Below are positions 1 through 14,760 of a DNA stretch of 64,000 nt, one piece after another. Under the pieces are notes generated by a model. It was not told the origin of the DNA, did not search any database, and saw nothing but the letters and a program-made list of their open reading frames with translations. The stretch is from the NCBI GenBank assembly GCA_027257055.1, contig JAPVLO010000275.1, positions 1,612,001 through 1,676,000 of the forward strand. Reading direction: 5' to 3'. Every line of letters begins with the position of its first letter. Positions within the stretch are counted from its first letter, which is position 1. The position numbers and the translations under genes were made by a program. Source of the DNA: Cephalopachus bancanus. Its lineage: Eukaryota > Chordata > Mammalia > Primates > Tarsiidae.

Positions 1-92
1 ATAGTTTCCCACTCCTGTCAGTCATTTTCTTATAGTATTACATTGGATGTTCAATGTCCATTATATGAGTGAGAACATGTGATAACTCGGAT
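1..92 (-). mobile_element. L1 3' fragment, antisense
   Basis: Matches the same L1 3' region as 48186-48297 in this window ('agtttcccactcctg', 'tgagtgagaacatgtgat'). It ends where a perfect inverted repeat begins at 93. Confidence 0.75.
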
Positions 93-214
93 CACTCCAT
101 ATGCGCCAACACATATCCTTAAGAATATACTATTGTTGCATGGTACATATACACGATGGAATACTACGCAGCAATAGTATATTCTTAAGGATATGTGTTG
201 GCGCATATGGAGTG
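93..214. repeat. Perfect 43-bp inverted repeat with 36-bp loop
   Basis: Positions 93-135 are the exact reverse complement of 172-214 (43/43). The loop 136-171 is L1 ORF2 3'-end sequence in + orientation ('tggtacatatacac'), while 1-92 is L1 in - orientation. This looks like a template-switch or fold-back at an L1 inversion junction. Confidence 0.9.
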
Positions 215-795
215 TTAGAGTCTGGGCTGTGAGGATCTAGCATGTGTTAATTACTACTATAATTGTCATTATTGCTGTTATATCTAAGGGGGACTACTTT
301 TTAGTTCTGTGATTAGCAAAACTGTTGTTGACAAGTTCAAAGGTGGAGGGGCTAGGGAGAAAAACCTCCCATGTTATTGTAAGTAATAAGAATAAATGAA
401 CCCTCCCTTTGTTATGTAAAGGGCCTTAGCATGTAAATAAAATTGGATTTCACTAACTTCTGGAAGGGTATTCATATATGTGGCAATACAAGATCTGTCC
501 TGAGAACCCATTTTGTCCACCTATGTACTTGAGATGATTTCTTTTTTCCCTTGTTTTCTCTAACTCATTCAGTAAAAATGAGTTGAGTGTTGAGTACCTA
601 TTATGTGCGTAGGTAGTGCCTGGCGGTTGCAGCAGCGAACTAGATAGAGTATCTGATCAAATCCACATCTTACTGTAATTCTGAAGACAGCTACAAGTTT
701 ACATGGTTCCTGCCAGATTGTTGAATGAATGAGTACCAAAAATCAGGAATGAGCAAATCAGTATCACATTTATATAATGAAACTAATACAGTATA
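215..795 (+). other. FAN1: FAN1 intron, mostly unique
   Basis: AT-rich intron with no gene. A weak L2-like trace ('tgttgagtacctattatgtgc') is at about 585-640. Nothing else recognised. Confidence 0.5.
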
Positions 796-802
796 ATAAC
801 TA

Positions 803-1073
803 TTTTTTTTTTTTTTTAGTTGGAGTCTCACTGTGTCGCCCAGACTGGAGTGCAGTGGCCGCTCCCGGCCACCGCAGCCTCGACCTGCTGGGCTCCGGCG
901 ATCCTTCCACCTCAGCCTTCCAAGTAGCTGGAATTACAGGCATGTGCTACCACGCCCGGCTGATTTTTTGATTTATTGTAGAGATGAGGTCTCGCTGCCC
1001 AGGCGGGTCTTGAACCCACTCACCTCAGCCTCCCAAAGGCGCGGGATTACAGGCTGAGCCACCGAGCCCGGCT
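803..1073 (-). mobile_element. Alu, young strepsirrhine-like type
   Basis: T15 head at 803-817 and the typical 'gagtgcagtgg' and 'gggattacaggc' blocks in antisense. The target duplication 'ataacta' is at 796-802 and 1074-1080. It was inserted into the poly(T) head of the older Alu that follows. A short deletion removes part of the right monomer near 1015. Confidence 0.9.
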
Positions 1074-1080
1074 ATAACTA

Positions 1081-1376
1081 TTTTTTTTTAAGTTGGGTTC
1101 TCACAGTGTTGCCCAGGCTGAACTGTAGTGGCACGATCACAGCTCACCACAGCCTTGACCTTGTGGGCACAGGTGATCCTTCTGCCTCAGCCTCCTGAGT
1201 ACTTGGTACTACAGGGGCATGCCACCATGCCCAGTTTATTTTTTAATAATTTTTTTGTAGAGATAGCATCTCACTGTGTTGTCCAGGCTGGTCTCAAACC
1301 ACTGAGCTCAAGTGATCCTCCTGCCTTGGCCTGCCAAAGTGCTGAGATTACAGGCATAAGCCACTGTGCCTGGCTC
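1081..1376 (-). mobile_element. Alu, older copy
   Basis: Antisense dimeric Alu with T-run at 1081-1089, ending 'gccactgtgcctggct'. Its head was split by the younger Alu at 803-1073. Confidence 0.85.
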
Positions 1377-1589
1377 TGTTCTTATCTTTCTAGGTAGGCA
1401 GCCTGCATCAGTTCTTCTGAGTCACTCCAGTGGGGTAGTTATGTTAAGTTATTACTAGAATAAAATTTAAATAATCCTCATGTTTTCAAAAACGCACTTT
1501 TACCCTTCAGAATTAGATTCAGTGGCTAAGGTGGTAATTTTATGGAAACACTCATTCGTATTTGAAACTTGGATGGCATTTTCCCTCAG

Positions 1590-1721
1590 ATATGCAGCAG
1601 CCATGCACATGCTCAGTGACATTTCTACTGCAATTGCCAATGGGAACTGGGAAGAAGCCAAGGAGCTCTCTCAGTGTGCAAAGAGAGACTGGAACAAACT
1701 GAAGAACCACCCTTCTCTGAG
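1590..1721 (+). CDS. FAN1: FAN1 coding exon, window exon 1 (residues ~604-648)
   Basis: The acceptor is ttccctcag before 1590 and the donor is gtgagg after 1721. The exon starts with the last base of an Arg codon and ends with two bases of another Arg codon. It encodes the beginning of the TPR-like helical region that links the SAP and VRR-NUC domains, with recognisable FAN1 sequence around '[15 protein letters not shown]' and 'NWEEAKEL'. The 132-bp length and phase connect cleanly to the next exon. An open frame runs upstream of 1590, but it lacks FAN1 similarity and is intronic. Confidence 0.93.
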
Positions 1722-2144
1722 GTGAGGCTTTTTTTAGATACCTACCAAAATTTATGTATGGACCAACTTGTTCCAACCACTTAAAATAATTTTCTGTTTG
1801 AAGGATGTAGTCCTTGGTGGCTAAACCAGCTACAGGATTGATTTTCATTATTTACTTTGCAGAGAGTCAAAGTGCTGTGTGAAATAGAAGGAAATATCTG
1901 AAAGTTTAAGGTGGTTTTATACAGCTCAGATTCCTGTGCAACATACATGCAAGGGATCAAATACTGTAATTGGCAGTAGCTTACTGTCTTTTGGTGTGTG
2001 GCTTCTGGTTGCTGGTGAGCTGAATTTAAATGTGTGGGGACCAGCAGTGGGACAGATGTGGGAAGCATACCAGGTATGTTCTTCTAATGGAAACTCAAGT
2101 GGATGTTATTCTGAAAAAGATGGTTCAAGTGAACTTTCATTTTA

Positions 2145-2200
2145 AAAGTTCCACATATAAAAAGTTCCACATATAAAATTTCCACAATAAAAAGTCGCAC
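2145..2200 (+). repeat. Short tandem repeat, ~17-bp unit x ~3
   Basis: Units related to 'aaaagttccacatata' repeat about three times with decay in the third copy. Confidence 0.6.
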
Positions 2201-2319
2201 ATGACCTTTTATTGTTTTGTTTGAAAATGTTAAACATCTTCCATATTTGTTAAGACACTTTTTCTTTTGTTACATAGTGATGATGAAAATTAGTACCATT
2301 AAATGCTTTCTTCTTTTTG

Positions 2320-2658
2320 TTTTTCTTTTTTTGAGTGGGGGTCTCTTTCTGTTGCCCAGGCTGGAGTGCAGTGCATGATCATGGCTCACCATGGCCTCAA
2401 CCTCCTAGACTCAGGCAGTCTTTCTGCCTCAGCTTCCTGAATATCTGGGACTACAGGCATGCACCACTATTTCCAGCTAATTTTTAAAACTTTTTTTGTA
2501 GAGGCGAGCTCTCTAGAAATTTTGCCCAGGCTGGTCTCGAACTCCTGGGCTCAAGAAATTTTGCCCAGGCTGGTCTCGAACTCCTGGGCTCAAGCAGTCC
2601 TCCTACCTTGGGCTTCCAAAGTGTTAGGATTACAAGTGTGAGCCATTGCATCCAGCCT
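2320..2658 (-). mobile_element. Alu with internal 39-bp tandem duplication
   Basis: Antisense dimeric Alu. Positions 2517-2555 and 2556-2594 are identical 39-bp copies of the 'tgcccaggctggtctcgaac' block. Confidence 0.88.
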
Positions 2659-2692
2659 ACAAAATGCCTTTTTCAAAAGAAAATTTTAGATA

Positions 2693-3095
2693 TACAGTTG
2701 ACCCTCAAACAACATGGAGATTGAGGTGCTGACCTCTCAAACAGTTGAGAATCCATGTATAACTTTTGACTCCCCCCAAAACTTAGGGGAAACTTAACTA
2801 CTAATAGCCTACTGTCAAATGGAAACCTTACTGATAACATAAACAGTCAATTACCACATATTTTGTATGCTATGTATTGTATACTGTATTCTTAAAAAAA
2901 AGTAAATACATCTATTTATTAAGTGGAAGTGGATCATCATAAGGGTCTTCATCCTTGTCTTCACGATGAGAAGTGTGAGGAGGAGACGAAAGAGGAGGGG
3001 TTGGTCTTGCAGTCTTAGAGGTGCAGAGGCAGAAGAAAACCCATGAATAAGTGGACTCGTGCAGTTCATATCCGTGCTATTGAAAGGTCAGCTGT
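2693..3095. mobile_element. Tigger-type DNA transposon fossil
   Basis: Ends 'cagttgaccctcaaac' and, reversed, 'cagctgacctttcaa' form decayed inverted termini typical of pogo/Tigger non-autonomous copies. No intact frame. The exact subfamily is not certain. Confidence 0.6.
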
Positions 3096-3708
3096 GTTTT
3101 ATAAAGAAATAATGTTGACTTAAAAATCATAGCCAGGAAGTTAGATCACTGTAACGCAGAGGCTGATCAACTTCTGTAGAAGGTCAGAGAGTCGGTCTTT
3201 TAGGGCTTGTGGGCCATGTGGTCTCTGTGGCTCCAGCTTCACGCTGCTGTTGCAGAACATAAGTGGCCACAGGCAGGACCTGTGTGAATGGACGCACCTG
3301 GCCATCCATGGCCAGTGAACTTCGTTTATGAACACTGAGATTTGAGTTTCATATGGCATGGTGTATTATTCTCCTTTTGACTTATATATTTTAAAAGTAC
3401 AAACCATTCTTAGTTTGCAAGACTTAGAAAATCAGGTGGTGGGCTGGGCCCTGGTTTAGCCTGCAGGCCAGAGTTGCTGACTTGGGATTGGAATGACTAG
3501 TTGTTTTCATCTTACTCCACTGTCAGTGTCCAGGCCACGGTGGCTGACTGTGAGAATGTCAGCTTGTGGTGTAGAAAACTTCACATAACTGAGAGTGCTT
3601 AGAATATATCTTTTTAAAAGATAGGAATTCAGTCTGCTTTGTCACTTATAATGGTCTTACAACAGATTAACCAAATGATTAAACTCCTGATGTACATCTT
3701 CATTTTAG
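3096..3708 (+). other. FAN1: FAN1 intron, no recognisable element
   Basis: No gene and no repeat I can name between the Tigger fossil and the exon at 3709. Confidence 0.4.
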
Positions 3709-3817
3709 ATACCATGAGGCTCTACCACTTTTTCTGCGGTGTTTCACTGTTGGGTGGATTTATACAAGGATTTTGTCACGGACTGTTGAAATACTGCAGC
3801 GACTTCACATGTATGAG
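3709..3817 (+). CDS. FAN1: FAN1 coding exon, window exon 2 (residues ~648-684)
   Basis: The acceptor is cattttag and the donor gttaga. The first base completes the Arg codon split by the intron, followed by 36 codons in the same frame. The reading frame gives '[18 protein letters not shown]' and ends at 'RLHMYE'. These are helices of the TPR-like linker domain that shapes the DNA-binding groove and the FAN1 dimer interface. A longer open frame crosses this exon in another frame, but it does not give FAN1 protein and was disregarded. Confidence 0.93.
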
Positions 3818-4953
3818 GTTAGAGCACAAGTCCCCACCTGCCTTTCACTGATGTAACAGCAATAAACACATGAAGGAAAACTTGCCAGGCTCTCAACACT
3901 TCCCATATGCTGGTCAGTACAGTCATATAAGGAAGCATAGTTAATGTCGACATCTACTTCTCTTGGGTCAGTACAGAGAAGACAGCTGAAGATAGCAACT
4001 GTTTTCTTTTGCGTGAGTGCCAGGAGGTTGTGGACAGCCCTACAGGGAGCCCTACAGGTCTCTGCAGCTTGAGCTGGGTCTTTTTCAGAACTCAGTGTGA
4101 GACTTGGGAGGTCCCCAAAAATCTCTGAAGTGGGAGTCTCGTGTTTCCTTATGCTTCCTCTCAGCTGTCTCTGATTGTGTGGAGATAATTTATAATCCCA
4201 GACAGAAATTTGGTGATATCTTTATACAAACCATTGTGAAATTGCTAGAGTTTACTTTAGTTGGAAAAATGGTGTCTTACAAGGAGAATATGCTAGGCTA
4301 AGTCCATGAGCCAGGGGCTGTGAAACCCAGGGGGTTCATAGATGGGCTTTGGGGATATCTGTGAAACCCCAAATAGCATGTGTACAGGAGTTTATGCATT
4401 TTTCTGGGGTAAATTACATTTTAAAGAGATCCATGAACCACTAAAGATTACCACACAGAATGACTGAACAGTCTGTCCATAAATCTTGACTAGAGGTCTC
4501 CCAGGTGAGGTGGGTGTTTGGATGAGGACACCCTCATTACTGTCCTGCCTACCCCAAATCCCTGTTGTAGTTGGTCCCATGACCTGCTGTGTTCCCAGAA
4601 GCACGAGGGTTTGCCAGCCCTGATCGGGGCGCAGCTGCCTGGAGCGTGACCCTGTGTGACACTGTGCTGGGTGACATGGTTTGCAGAGAACACTGCAGAA
4701 CTTCAGACCCTGTGAGCTCAGTGTCAGTAGGCAGGACACCTGGGTGAAAAGTAGGGAGGCCTCAGGGAACTCACACCCCCTCCACAAGGCTCTTAAATGT
4801 CCCCAGCCTAGCAGGTTGTTGTCCTTGGCCTTATTTTAGAATGGAAAGATATGCGTTATACAGATGCTTTACCAATCCTATGGGCTTCTAAGTGTAATTA
4901 CTGCAGCTGATTTCTTTGAATCTAATGATGGTTCTTTGTTACTGTTGCCATAG
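3818..4953 (+). other. FAN1: FAN1 intron, no recognisable element
   Basis: No gene. A - strand open frame of 131 codons at 4392-4787 has no recognisable similarity and I treat it as chance in a GC-richer stretch. Confidence 0.4.
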
Positions 4954-6465
<1,512 letters not shown>

Positions 6466-7170
6466 TTTTTTATTTTCTATTATAGAAAAAAATATATATA
6501 TCATACATAAAATTTGCCATTCTAACAGTTTTTCGGTGTACAATTCAGTGGCATGCATTGTACCCACAGTATTGAGCAGCTACCACCCTGTTGATCACTC
6601 TAGCAGAAGTTCTATAACCCTTAAGCAACTGTCCCCATTCTCCCCCCAGCCCCTGGAGAGCTCTGAGCTGCTGTCTCTGAATATGCCTATTTTAGATACT
6701 TCATATAAGTGGAATCCTACATTTGTTCTTGTATCTGGCTTATTTTGTTTAGCATAGTATTTCCAAACTTCCTCCGTATTGAAGCTTGTATCAGAACTTA
6801 ACTCACTTTTAAGGCTGAGTAATATTTCATGGTAATTCAGGCCACACTTTGTCCACTCATCTGTAGATGAACATTTAGGTTGCTTTCCCCCTTTAGTTAT
6901 TTTGAGTAGTGCTGCTCTGAACATCAGTTTGCAATTGTGTTTTAGTTCTTTTGGGATATACCTAGGAGTGGAATTGCTGGATTACGTGGTGATTCTCTGT
7001 TTAGCTTTTTAAGGAATCACTAAACTGTTCTTTAAAGTGTTTGCACCATTTTTTTGTTCCTACCAGCAATGTACAAGGGTTCCAATTTCCCCACATTCTT
7101 GCCAACACTTGTTATTTTCCATTTTCCTGATTATGGCCGTCCTAGTGGGTGTGAAGTAGTAACTCCTTTT
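6466..7170 (-). mobile_element. Old L1 (L1M-type) 3' fragment, antisense
   Basis: Carries the antisense mammalian L1 tail pattern: 'cattctaacagtttttcggtgtacaa', 'acttcatataagtggaat' and 'gtccactcatctgtagatga'. Heavily mutated. Confidence 0.75.
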
Positions 7171-7709
7171 GGTTTTCTGCATTTCTGTTTAGCCTTAGGA
7201 AACACATGTAACTCCTCCAAAACCTTAGGTTTCCTTCCCTATAAACCAGCCCTGTGGTTCCTGCCTGCATGTGACTTGTTTGGGAGCTTGGATGTGGCCG
7301 CACACCTGGGCTCCTGCTCTGGAGACTCTCTTTCTATGGATTGGTTGGGGGACGTTTTCTTTCAGAGCTGCCCAGGTGATGTCTTGAAAACTACTAAGCC
7401 ACATTTTCCTCTAGAGTCTCCTCTGGCCCGTGACATGGAGCGTCCCCATGTCTGTGAGGGGCAGTCACTGTGACCCGCTGTTCATGCAGAGAAAGCCCAG
7501 CTGTGCTCCAGCTTGATCTCAGTGCAGTTGCTCTGCAGGGACAACATCAGAATCAGATCTGAGGAGACAGCCTGTATCTCTGGGTGCTATCTGCTCATTG
7601 GCTCATTATCCAAGTTGAATAATTAACAGTGGGTTTTCCTGTCACACTAAGTGAATGGAAGCTGCCATGGGGTCTTTTAGGTTGCTGACATGTGCCTTGT
7701 TCTTGCCAG
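7171..7709 (+). other. FAN1: FAN1 intron, no recognisable element
   Basis: Nothing identified up to the acceptor before 7710. Confidence 0.4.
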
Positions 7710-7874
7710 GCTATTAAGTGCATCACAGAAGGGCTGGCAGATCCAGAGGTGAGAACAGGACACCGCCTCGCACTGTATCAGAGAGCCGCACGCCTGCGAG
7801 AATCTCCGGGCTGCAGGAAATACCGGCACCTCTTTCAGCAGCTCCCGGAGATAACCGTGGATGATGTGAAGCAT
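7710..7874 (+). CDS. FAN1: FAN1 coding exon, window exon 4 (residues 725-779)
   Basis: The acceptor is cttgccag and the donor gtgagc. There are 55 codons in phase 0. The translation contains '[19 protein letters not shown]' and '[11 protein letters not shown]', typical of the FAN1 helical domain just before the nuclease core. The His of 'RTGHR' corresponds to H742, reported near the 5'-phosphate pocket. No defects are seen. Confidence 0.94.
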
Positions 7875-10604
<2,730 letters not shown>

Positions 10605-10708
10605 GGATTCATGGGGAGGGGTCTACCTTCAGCACCCTGTGTGGCCTCCTCCTATGGGATGAAATCTTCATGGATGGGATTCCCGATGTCTTCAGAAACA
10701 CCTACCAG
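10605..10708 (+). CDS. FAN1: FAN1 coding exon, window exon 6 (residues 830-864), catalytic E834
   Basis: The acceptor is tgtcttag and the donor gtaatc. The first two bases complete Gly830, then 34 codons follow, giving '[12 protein letters not shown]' and ending at 'VFRNTYQ'. The Glu in 'HGEG' is E834, one of the metal-coordinating residues of the PD-(D/E)XK-type active site. It is intact. The exon has no start codon of its own and was identified through splice signals and protein similarity. Confidence 0.94.
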
Positions 10709-10859
10709 GTAATCTAGTAAGAGACTCCTCACCAGTCTGTGATCATGCTCACTTTGCATTGAGTGTCTGCAGCCACGAGAAATCATTCATTGGATCATCC
10801 ACACATCATGGTGCTGATTCCAATGAAAGGTGACTTTTATTTTTCAAATCCCATGAACA

Positions 10860-11205
<346 letters not shown>

Positions 11206-11418
11206 CTAAAGCACCTTCAGCTTCAGCCCTTTTTGAGCATCTACTGTGGCCCAGGCACTGTCACACATATTGTCACCCCTGCCTGCTAAGTGGTCTCCCA
11301 TCTAAGCTAAAAACTTTTTGCAAATTATTACTCTGAAAACTCAGATTGGTAGATTGCTTTTATAACAGACTACAGATAGCAGATAATTAATATATCTTTG
11401 AGATTAAGAATGTGTCAT

Positions 11419-11673
11419 TGGGTGTGGAGGCTCATGCCTGTAATCCCAGTACTTTGGGAGGACAAGGCAGGCAGGTCGCTTGAGGTCAAGAGTTTGAGAC
11501 CAACCTGGACAACAGAGTGAGACCTGGCACATGCCTGTAGTCCCAGCTACTTGGGAGGCTGAGGCAGGATAATCACCTGAGCCCAGGAGGTCGAGGCTAT
11601 GGTGATCCATGGTAGTGCCACTGCACTCGGGCCTGGGCAACAGAGTGAAACCCCTACTCAAAAAAAAAAAAAA
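11419..11673 (+). mobile_element. Alu
   Basis: Sense Alu from 'gggtgtggaggctcatgcctg' to A13 tail ending about 11673. Missing part of the left monomer's 3' half. Confidence 0.85.
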
Positions 11674-11774
11674 GAAAGTGCCAACAGTTTCCTAATGTTA
11701 TCAGTCCTGACAAGTCCTTCGATGAACAAGGCTGTCCCCAGTTCAGGGTGAGAGCTTGCTTTCTTCCCATACAG

Positions 11775-11969
11775 GCATTCCCTCTGGACCTGTGCACTGA
11801 CAGCTTCTTCATGAACAGGAGGTCAGCCCTTGAGGCCAGGCTGCAGCTGATTCACGGAGCCCCCGTGGAGAACCTTCGAGCCTGGGTGGCAGCCACGTGG
11901 CAGGCCCAGGAGGGCAGAGTGGCTTCCCTCGTCAGCTGGGATCGCTTCGCTTCTCTTCAGCAAGCTCAG
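11775..11969 (+). CDS. FAN1: FAN1 coding exon, window exon 7 (residues 865-929), start of VRR-NUC
   Basis: The acceptor is cccatacag and the donor gtagct. There are 65 codons in phase 0, from '[12 protein letters not shown]' to '[10 protein letters not shown]'. The second half enters the VRR-NUC fold. A long dinucleotide-rich repeat starts fewer than 100 bp after the donor (12053 onward), which could affect local splicing or alignment. Confidence 0.94.
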
Positions 11970-12052
11970 GTAGCTGTTTACCTGCACTGCAGGCTTGTGT
12001 CAGGAAGTAGTGCCTCCCCTGTGCTGGGTGTCTTTTTGGAAACTGCATTAAA

Positions 12053-12480
12053 ACACACACACAGACACACACATGCAGAGATGTTTGTTCTGTATATATA
12101 GACATATAGATATATATAGATATATATGGTATATATATTTTTAATATATATGCTTACATGTGTTTATACGTATGTGTGTGTATATGTGTGTGTGTATATA
12201 TAGATATGTTTGCATGTGTATACATTTATGTGTATGTGTATGTATATATATTTATATATAGACAGGTTTGCATGTGTGTATATGTCTATATATAGATGTG
12301 TTTGTGTGTGTGTATATGTTTATATGTATACATGTGTGTATATATATTTATATGTAGATATGTTTGCATGTATATTTTTTATATTTAGATATGTTTCCAT
12401 GCATATATATTTATATATGTGTATGTGTGTACATATTTATATAAAGAGATATTTGCCATATGTGTATGTGTGTGTTTATA
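12053..12480 (+). repeat. AC/TA/TG-rich microsatellite and minisatellite
   Basis: Starts as (AC)n and becomes irregular tatata/tgtgtg with a recurring 'gatatgtttgcatgtgtata'-like unit (copies near 12203, 12262, 12356, 12388). Spurious long frames rich in Tyr, Val and Cys come from it. It lies fewer than 100 bp from the FAN1 exon ending at 11969. Confidence 0.9.
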
Positions 12481-12486
12481 AATATA

Positions 12487-13022
12487 AGGTGGGACCCAAA
12501 AAAATCCAGAATTTATTAAAAAATTTTGTATTTATTCTTACACATTTAAACTTCAGTCGCCTTCAAAGTACACTCCGTTTGATGCAATACACCTATTGAG
12601 ATGCTTTTTCCACTGCTCAAAACAGTTTTTGAATTCAATTTTGATGCCTTTTAGTGCTTCTGCTGTTTTTTGTTTCACCTCTTCCACATTGGCAAAATGT
12701 TTCCCTTTGAGGACTTTTTTCATCTGGGGAAACAAGAAAAAAAGTTGTCTGGGGGGAGATCAGGTGAATAGGAAGGGTGGGGCATGGGATTCATGCTGTT
12801 TTTTTGCGAAAAACTGCTGATCATTCAGTGCAGTCTGGGCAGGTGTGCTCATAAATCACCCATTATAAAATGGACAAACATGTTGAAAGACTCTCCCAGA
12901 AAATTCACTGAAACTAAATGCAGCCTCTCACACAATGCTAGCTGGTACCTAACGGGGCAAGCCTATACAACAAGGGGTCCACCCTCCCAAATGTAACTCC
13001 AGGTTTTTGGCGGTCCCCGTCA
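12487..13022 (-). mobile_element. mariner deletion derivative, copy 1
   Basis: TA-flanked (12485-12486, 13023-13024), with related ends 'aggtgggacccaaaaaaatcc' and, reversed, 'tgacggggaccgccaaaaac'. On the - strand at 12553-12735 it keeps the last 60 codons of a mariner transposase ('FPQMKKVLKGKHF', 'FEQWKKHLNRCIASNGVYFE'). The catalytic centre is deleted, so it is non-autonomous. It is a sibling of 58545-59108 with the same internal organisation. Confidence 0.85.
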
Positions 13023-13027
13023 TACAT

Positions 13028-13486
13028 ATGTTATAATACCCTGCCTCCCCAGCCTGTTAGGATAGAAACATGTTAGGGCATTTAAAAAGCCCGAGTTCAG
13101 TCTTTTCCACCTGAGTTGACAGCTTCCTTTTGCTTGACCAGTGGCTGTGGCAGGGAGGTCACCTTCTCTGTCCCTGCAGCTCTACATCTGCCAACCTCTG
13201 CAAGTCCGCACTGTCACATTCCTGAGTGCTCATCCACATCCCCCTTCCCCAGCTGCTCCCAGCATGTCCACACAGGCAGAAGTCTGATAACTGCCCAAGG
13301 GAGGACTGTCTTCCCAGAGCTTCCCTGGCTCTGGAGCTCTGTGTAAGCCGCAATCCGTATGTGGTGCCACTGGAATCCTTTTGTGTTGAGTCACACACCA
13401 GCTGGGTCTGTCTGAGGACCCCTGGAGCCTCCTTTAGGGTCTTTGCCACAGGGAGCCGGCTAACTCTCCACATGTTTTGTGCTCAG
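13028..13486 (+). other. FAN1: FAN1 intron, no recognisable element
   Basis: Unique sequence between the mariner copy and the exon at 13487. Open frames here extend into or overlap the exon in other frames. Confidence 0.4.
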
Positions 13487-13615
13487 GACCTCGTCTCCTG
13501 CCTGGGGGGCCCTGTCCTCAGTGGGGTGTGCCGGCGCCTGGCTGCTGACTTTCGCCACTGCCGTGGGGGCCTCCCGGACCTGGTGGTGTGGAGCTCCCAG
13601 AGCCGTCGCTATAAG
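13487..13615 (+). CDS. FAN1: FAN1 coding exon, window exon 8 (residues 930-972), catalytic D960
   Basis: The acceptor is gtgctcag and the donor gtcagt. There are 43 codons in phase 0. The exon contains '[15 protein letters not shown]'. The Asp of 'LPDL' counts to D960, the second catalytic metal ligand, and the Arg of 'FRHC' to R952. Both are present. This is the VRR-NUC core strand of the PD-(D/E)XK nuclease superfamily. Confidence 0.95.
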
Positions 13616-14030
13616 GTCAGTTGAACCATGGAAAGTCGTATTTGTAATCTTATTGGCAACTGAATCAGAGGCCAGGACCAGACGTTTCCTGAGTGGCTGT
13701 TGGCAAAACTGAATTCCTTGAGAGCATCTGGGCTGAGGGCCTGGGTTCCCGTGGGCCTCTCCACTGGCAGCGGACTTTATCCACACAGGTGAGGGGACGC
13801 AAGATGGAAGTCATTGTCTCTTAAGACTCGATGTGACGTTCTGTCCCTTTTGCTGTATTTGTTGCTATCAACAAGTCATCCAGCGAACACTCAAAGGAAG
13901 GGTCATACAGGGTGTGGACACCAGGAGCTCTTGGAGAGTGGACGCCTCCTTCAGCATCGTCTGCTGGGCCCAGCCTCACTGCCCATCACTGGTCTGTTTT
14001 CTTATTGTCGAGTTTTGAGATTTGAAAAAA

Positions 14031-14051
14031 ATACACACACACACACACACT
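14031..14051 (+). repeat. (AC)n microsatellite
   Basis: About ten AC dinucleotides after an A-rich start. Confidence 0.85.
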
Positions 14052-14088
14052 AGATACAAGTCCTTTATCAGTTCTGTTTCATCCCAGT

Positions 14089-14329
14089 TTTTTTTTTTTT
14101 TTTTGAGTTGGAGTCTCACTGGTCGCCCGGGCAATCCTTCCGCTTCAACCTTCCAAGTAGCAGGAACTGCAGACACACGCCACCATGCCTGGCTAGTTTT
14201 TGTGATTTATTGTAAAGACAAGGTCTCGCCAAGTTGCCCAGACTGTTCTCAAACCCTCGGGCTCAGGCAGTCCCCTGCCTCGGCCTCCCAAAGTGCTGGG
14301 ATTACAGGCTGAGCCACCACACCCGGCCT
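14089..14329 (-). mobile_element. Alu (young type), inverted partner of the next Alu
   Basis: T16 head from 14089, ends 'ccaccacacccggcct'. Part of the left monomer is deleted near 14130. Faces the + strand Alu at 14466-14760 across about 135 bp. Confidence 0.88.
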
Positions 14330-14465
14330 CATCCCAGTCTTTGGCTTGTCTTTTAATTCCTTAATAGTGTCTTTGAGAAGCAGAATTACATTTTTACAAA
14401 ATCCACTTTACTAGTTTATTAATGGGTCATGCTTTTAAGCTGTCATTTGTTAGAAGTATTCACCT

Positions 14466-14760
14466 GGCTGGGCTCGGTGGCTCAGCCTGTAATCCCAGCA
14501 CTTTGGGAGGCCGAGGCGAGTAAATTGCCTGAGCCCGCGGGTTCAAGACCCACCCAGGCAACTTGGCGAGACCTTGTCTCTACAATAAATCCAAAATTAG
14601 CCGGGTGTAGTAGCACGCACCTGTAGTTCCGGTTACTTGGAAGGCTGAGGCGGAAGGATCGCCGGAGCCCAGTGGGTCGAGGCTGTGGTGGCCGGGAGTG
14701 TGCCACTGCACTCCAGTCTAGGTGACAGAGTGAGACTCCAATTCAAAAAAAAAAAAAAAA
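14466..14760 (+). mobile_element. Alu (young type) with perfect target duplication
   Basis: Starts 'ggctgggctcggtggctcag' and ends in A17. The target duplication 'agaagtattcacct' at 14452-14465 and 14761-14774 is perfect, so the insertion is relatively recent. Confidence 0.93.

Noticed and set aside
777..1397. Overlapping open frames of 64-89 codons
   Set aside because: They are translations of antisense Alu sequence (typical 'SRLECSGRSRPPQPRPAGL' type peptides) and recur at every antisense Alu in the window.
1480..1589. An upstream ATG extending the FAN1 frame at 1590-1721
   Set aside because: The stretch before 1590 is intron ending in a good polypyrimidine-AG acceptor; FAN1 similarity begins exactly at 1590.
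12210..12599. 129-codon frame rich in Tyr, Cys and Met
   Set aside because: Translation of the TA/TG microsatellite, not a protein.
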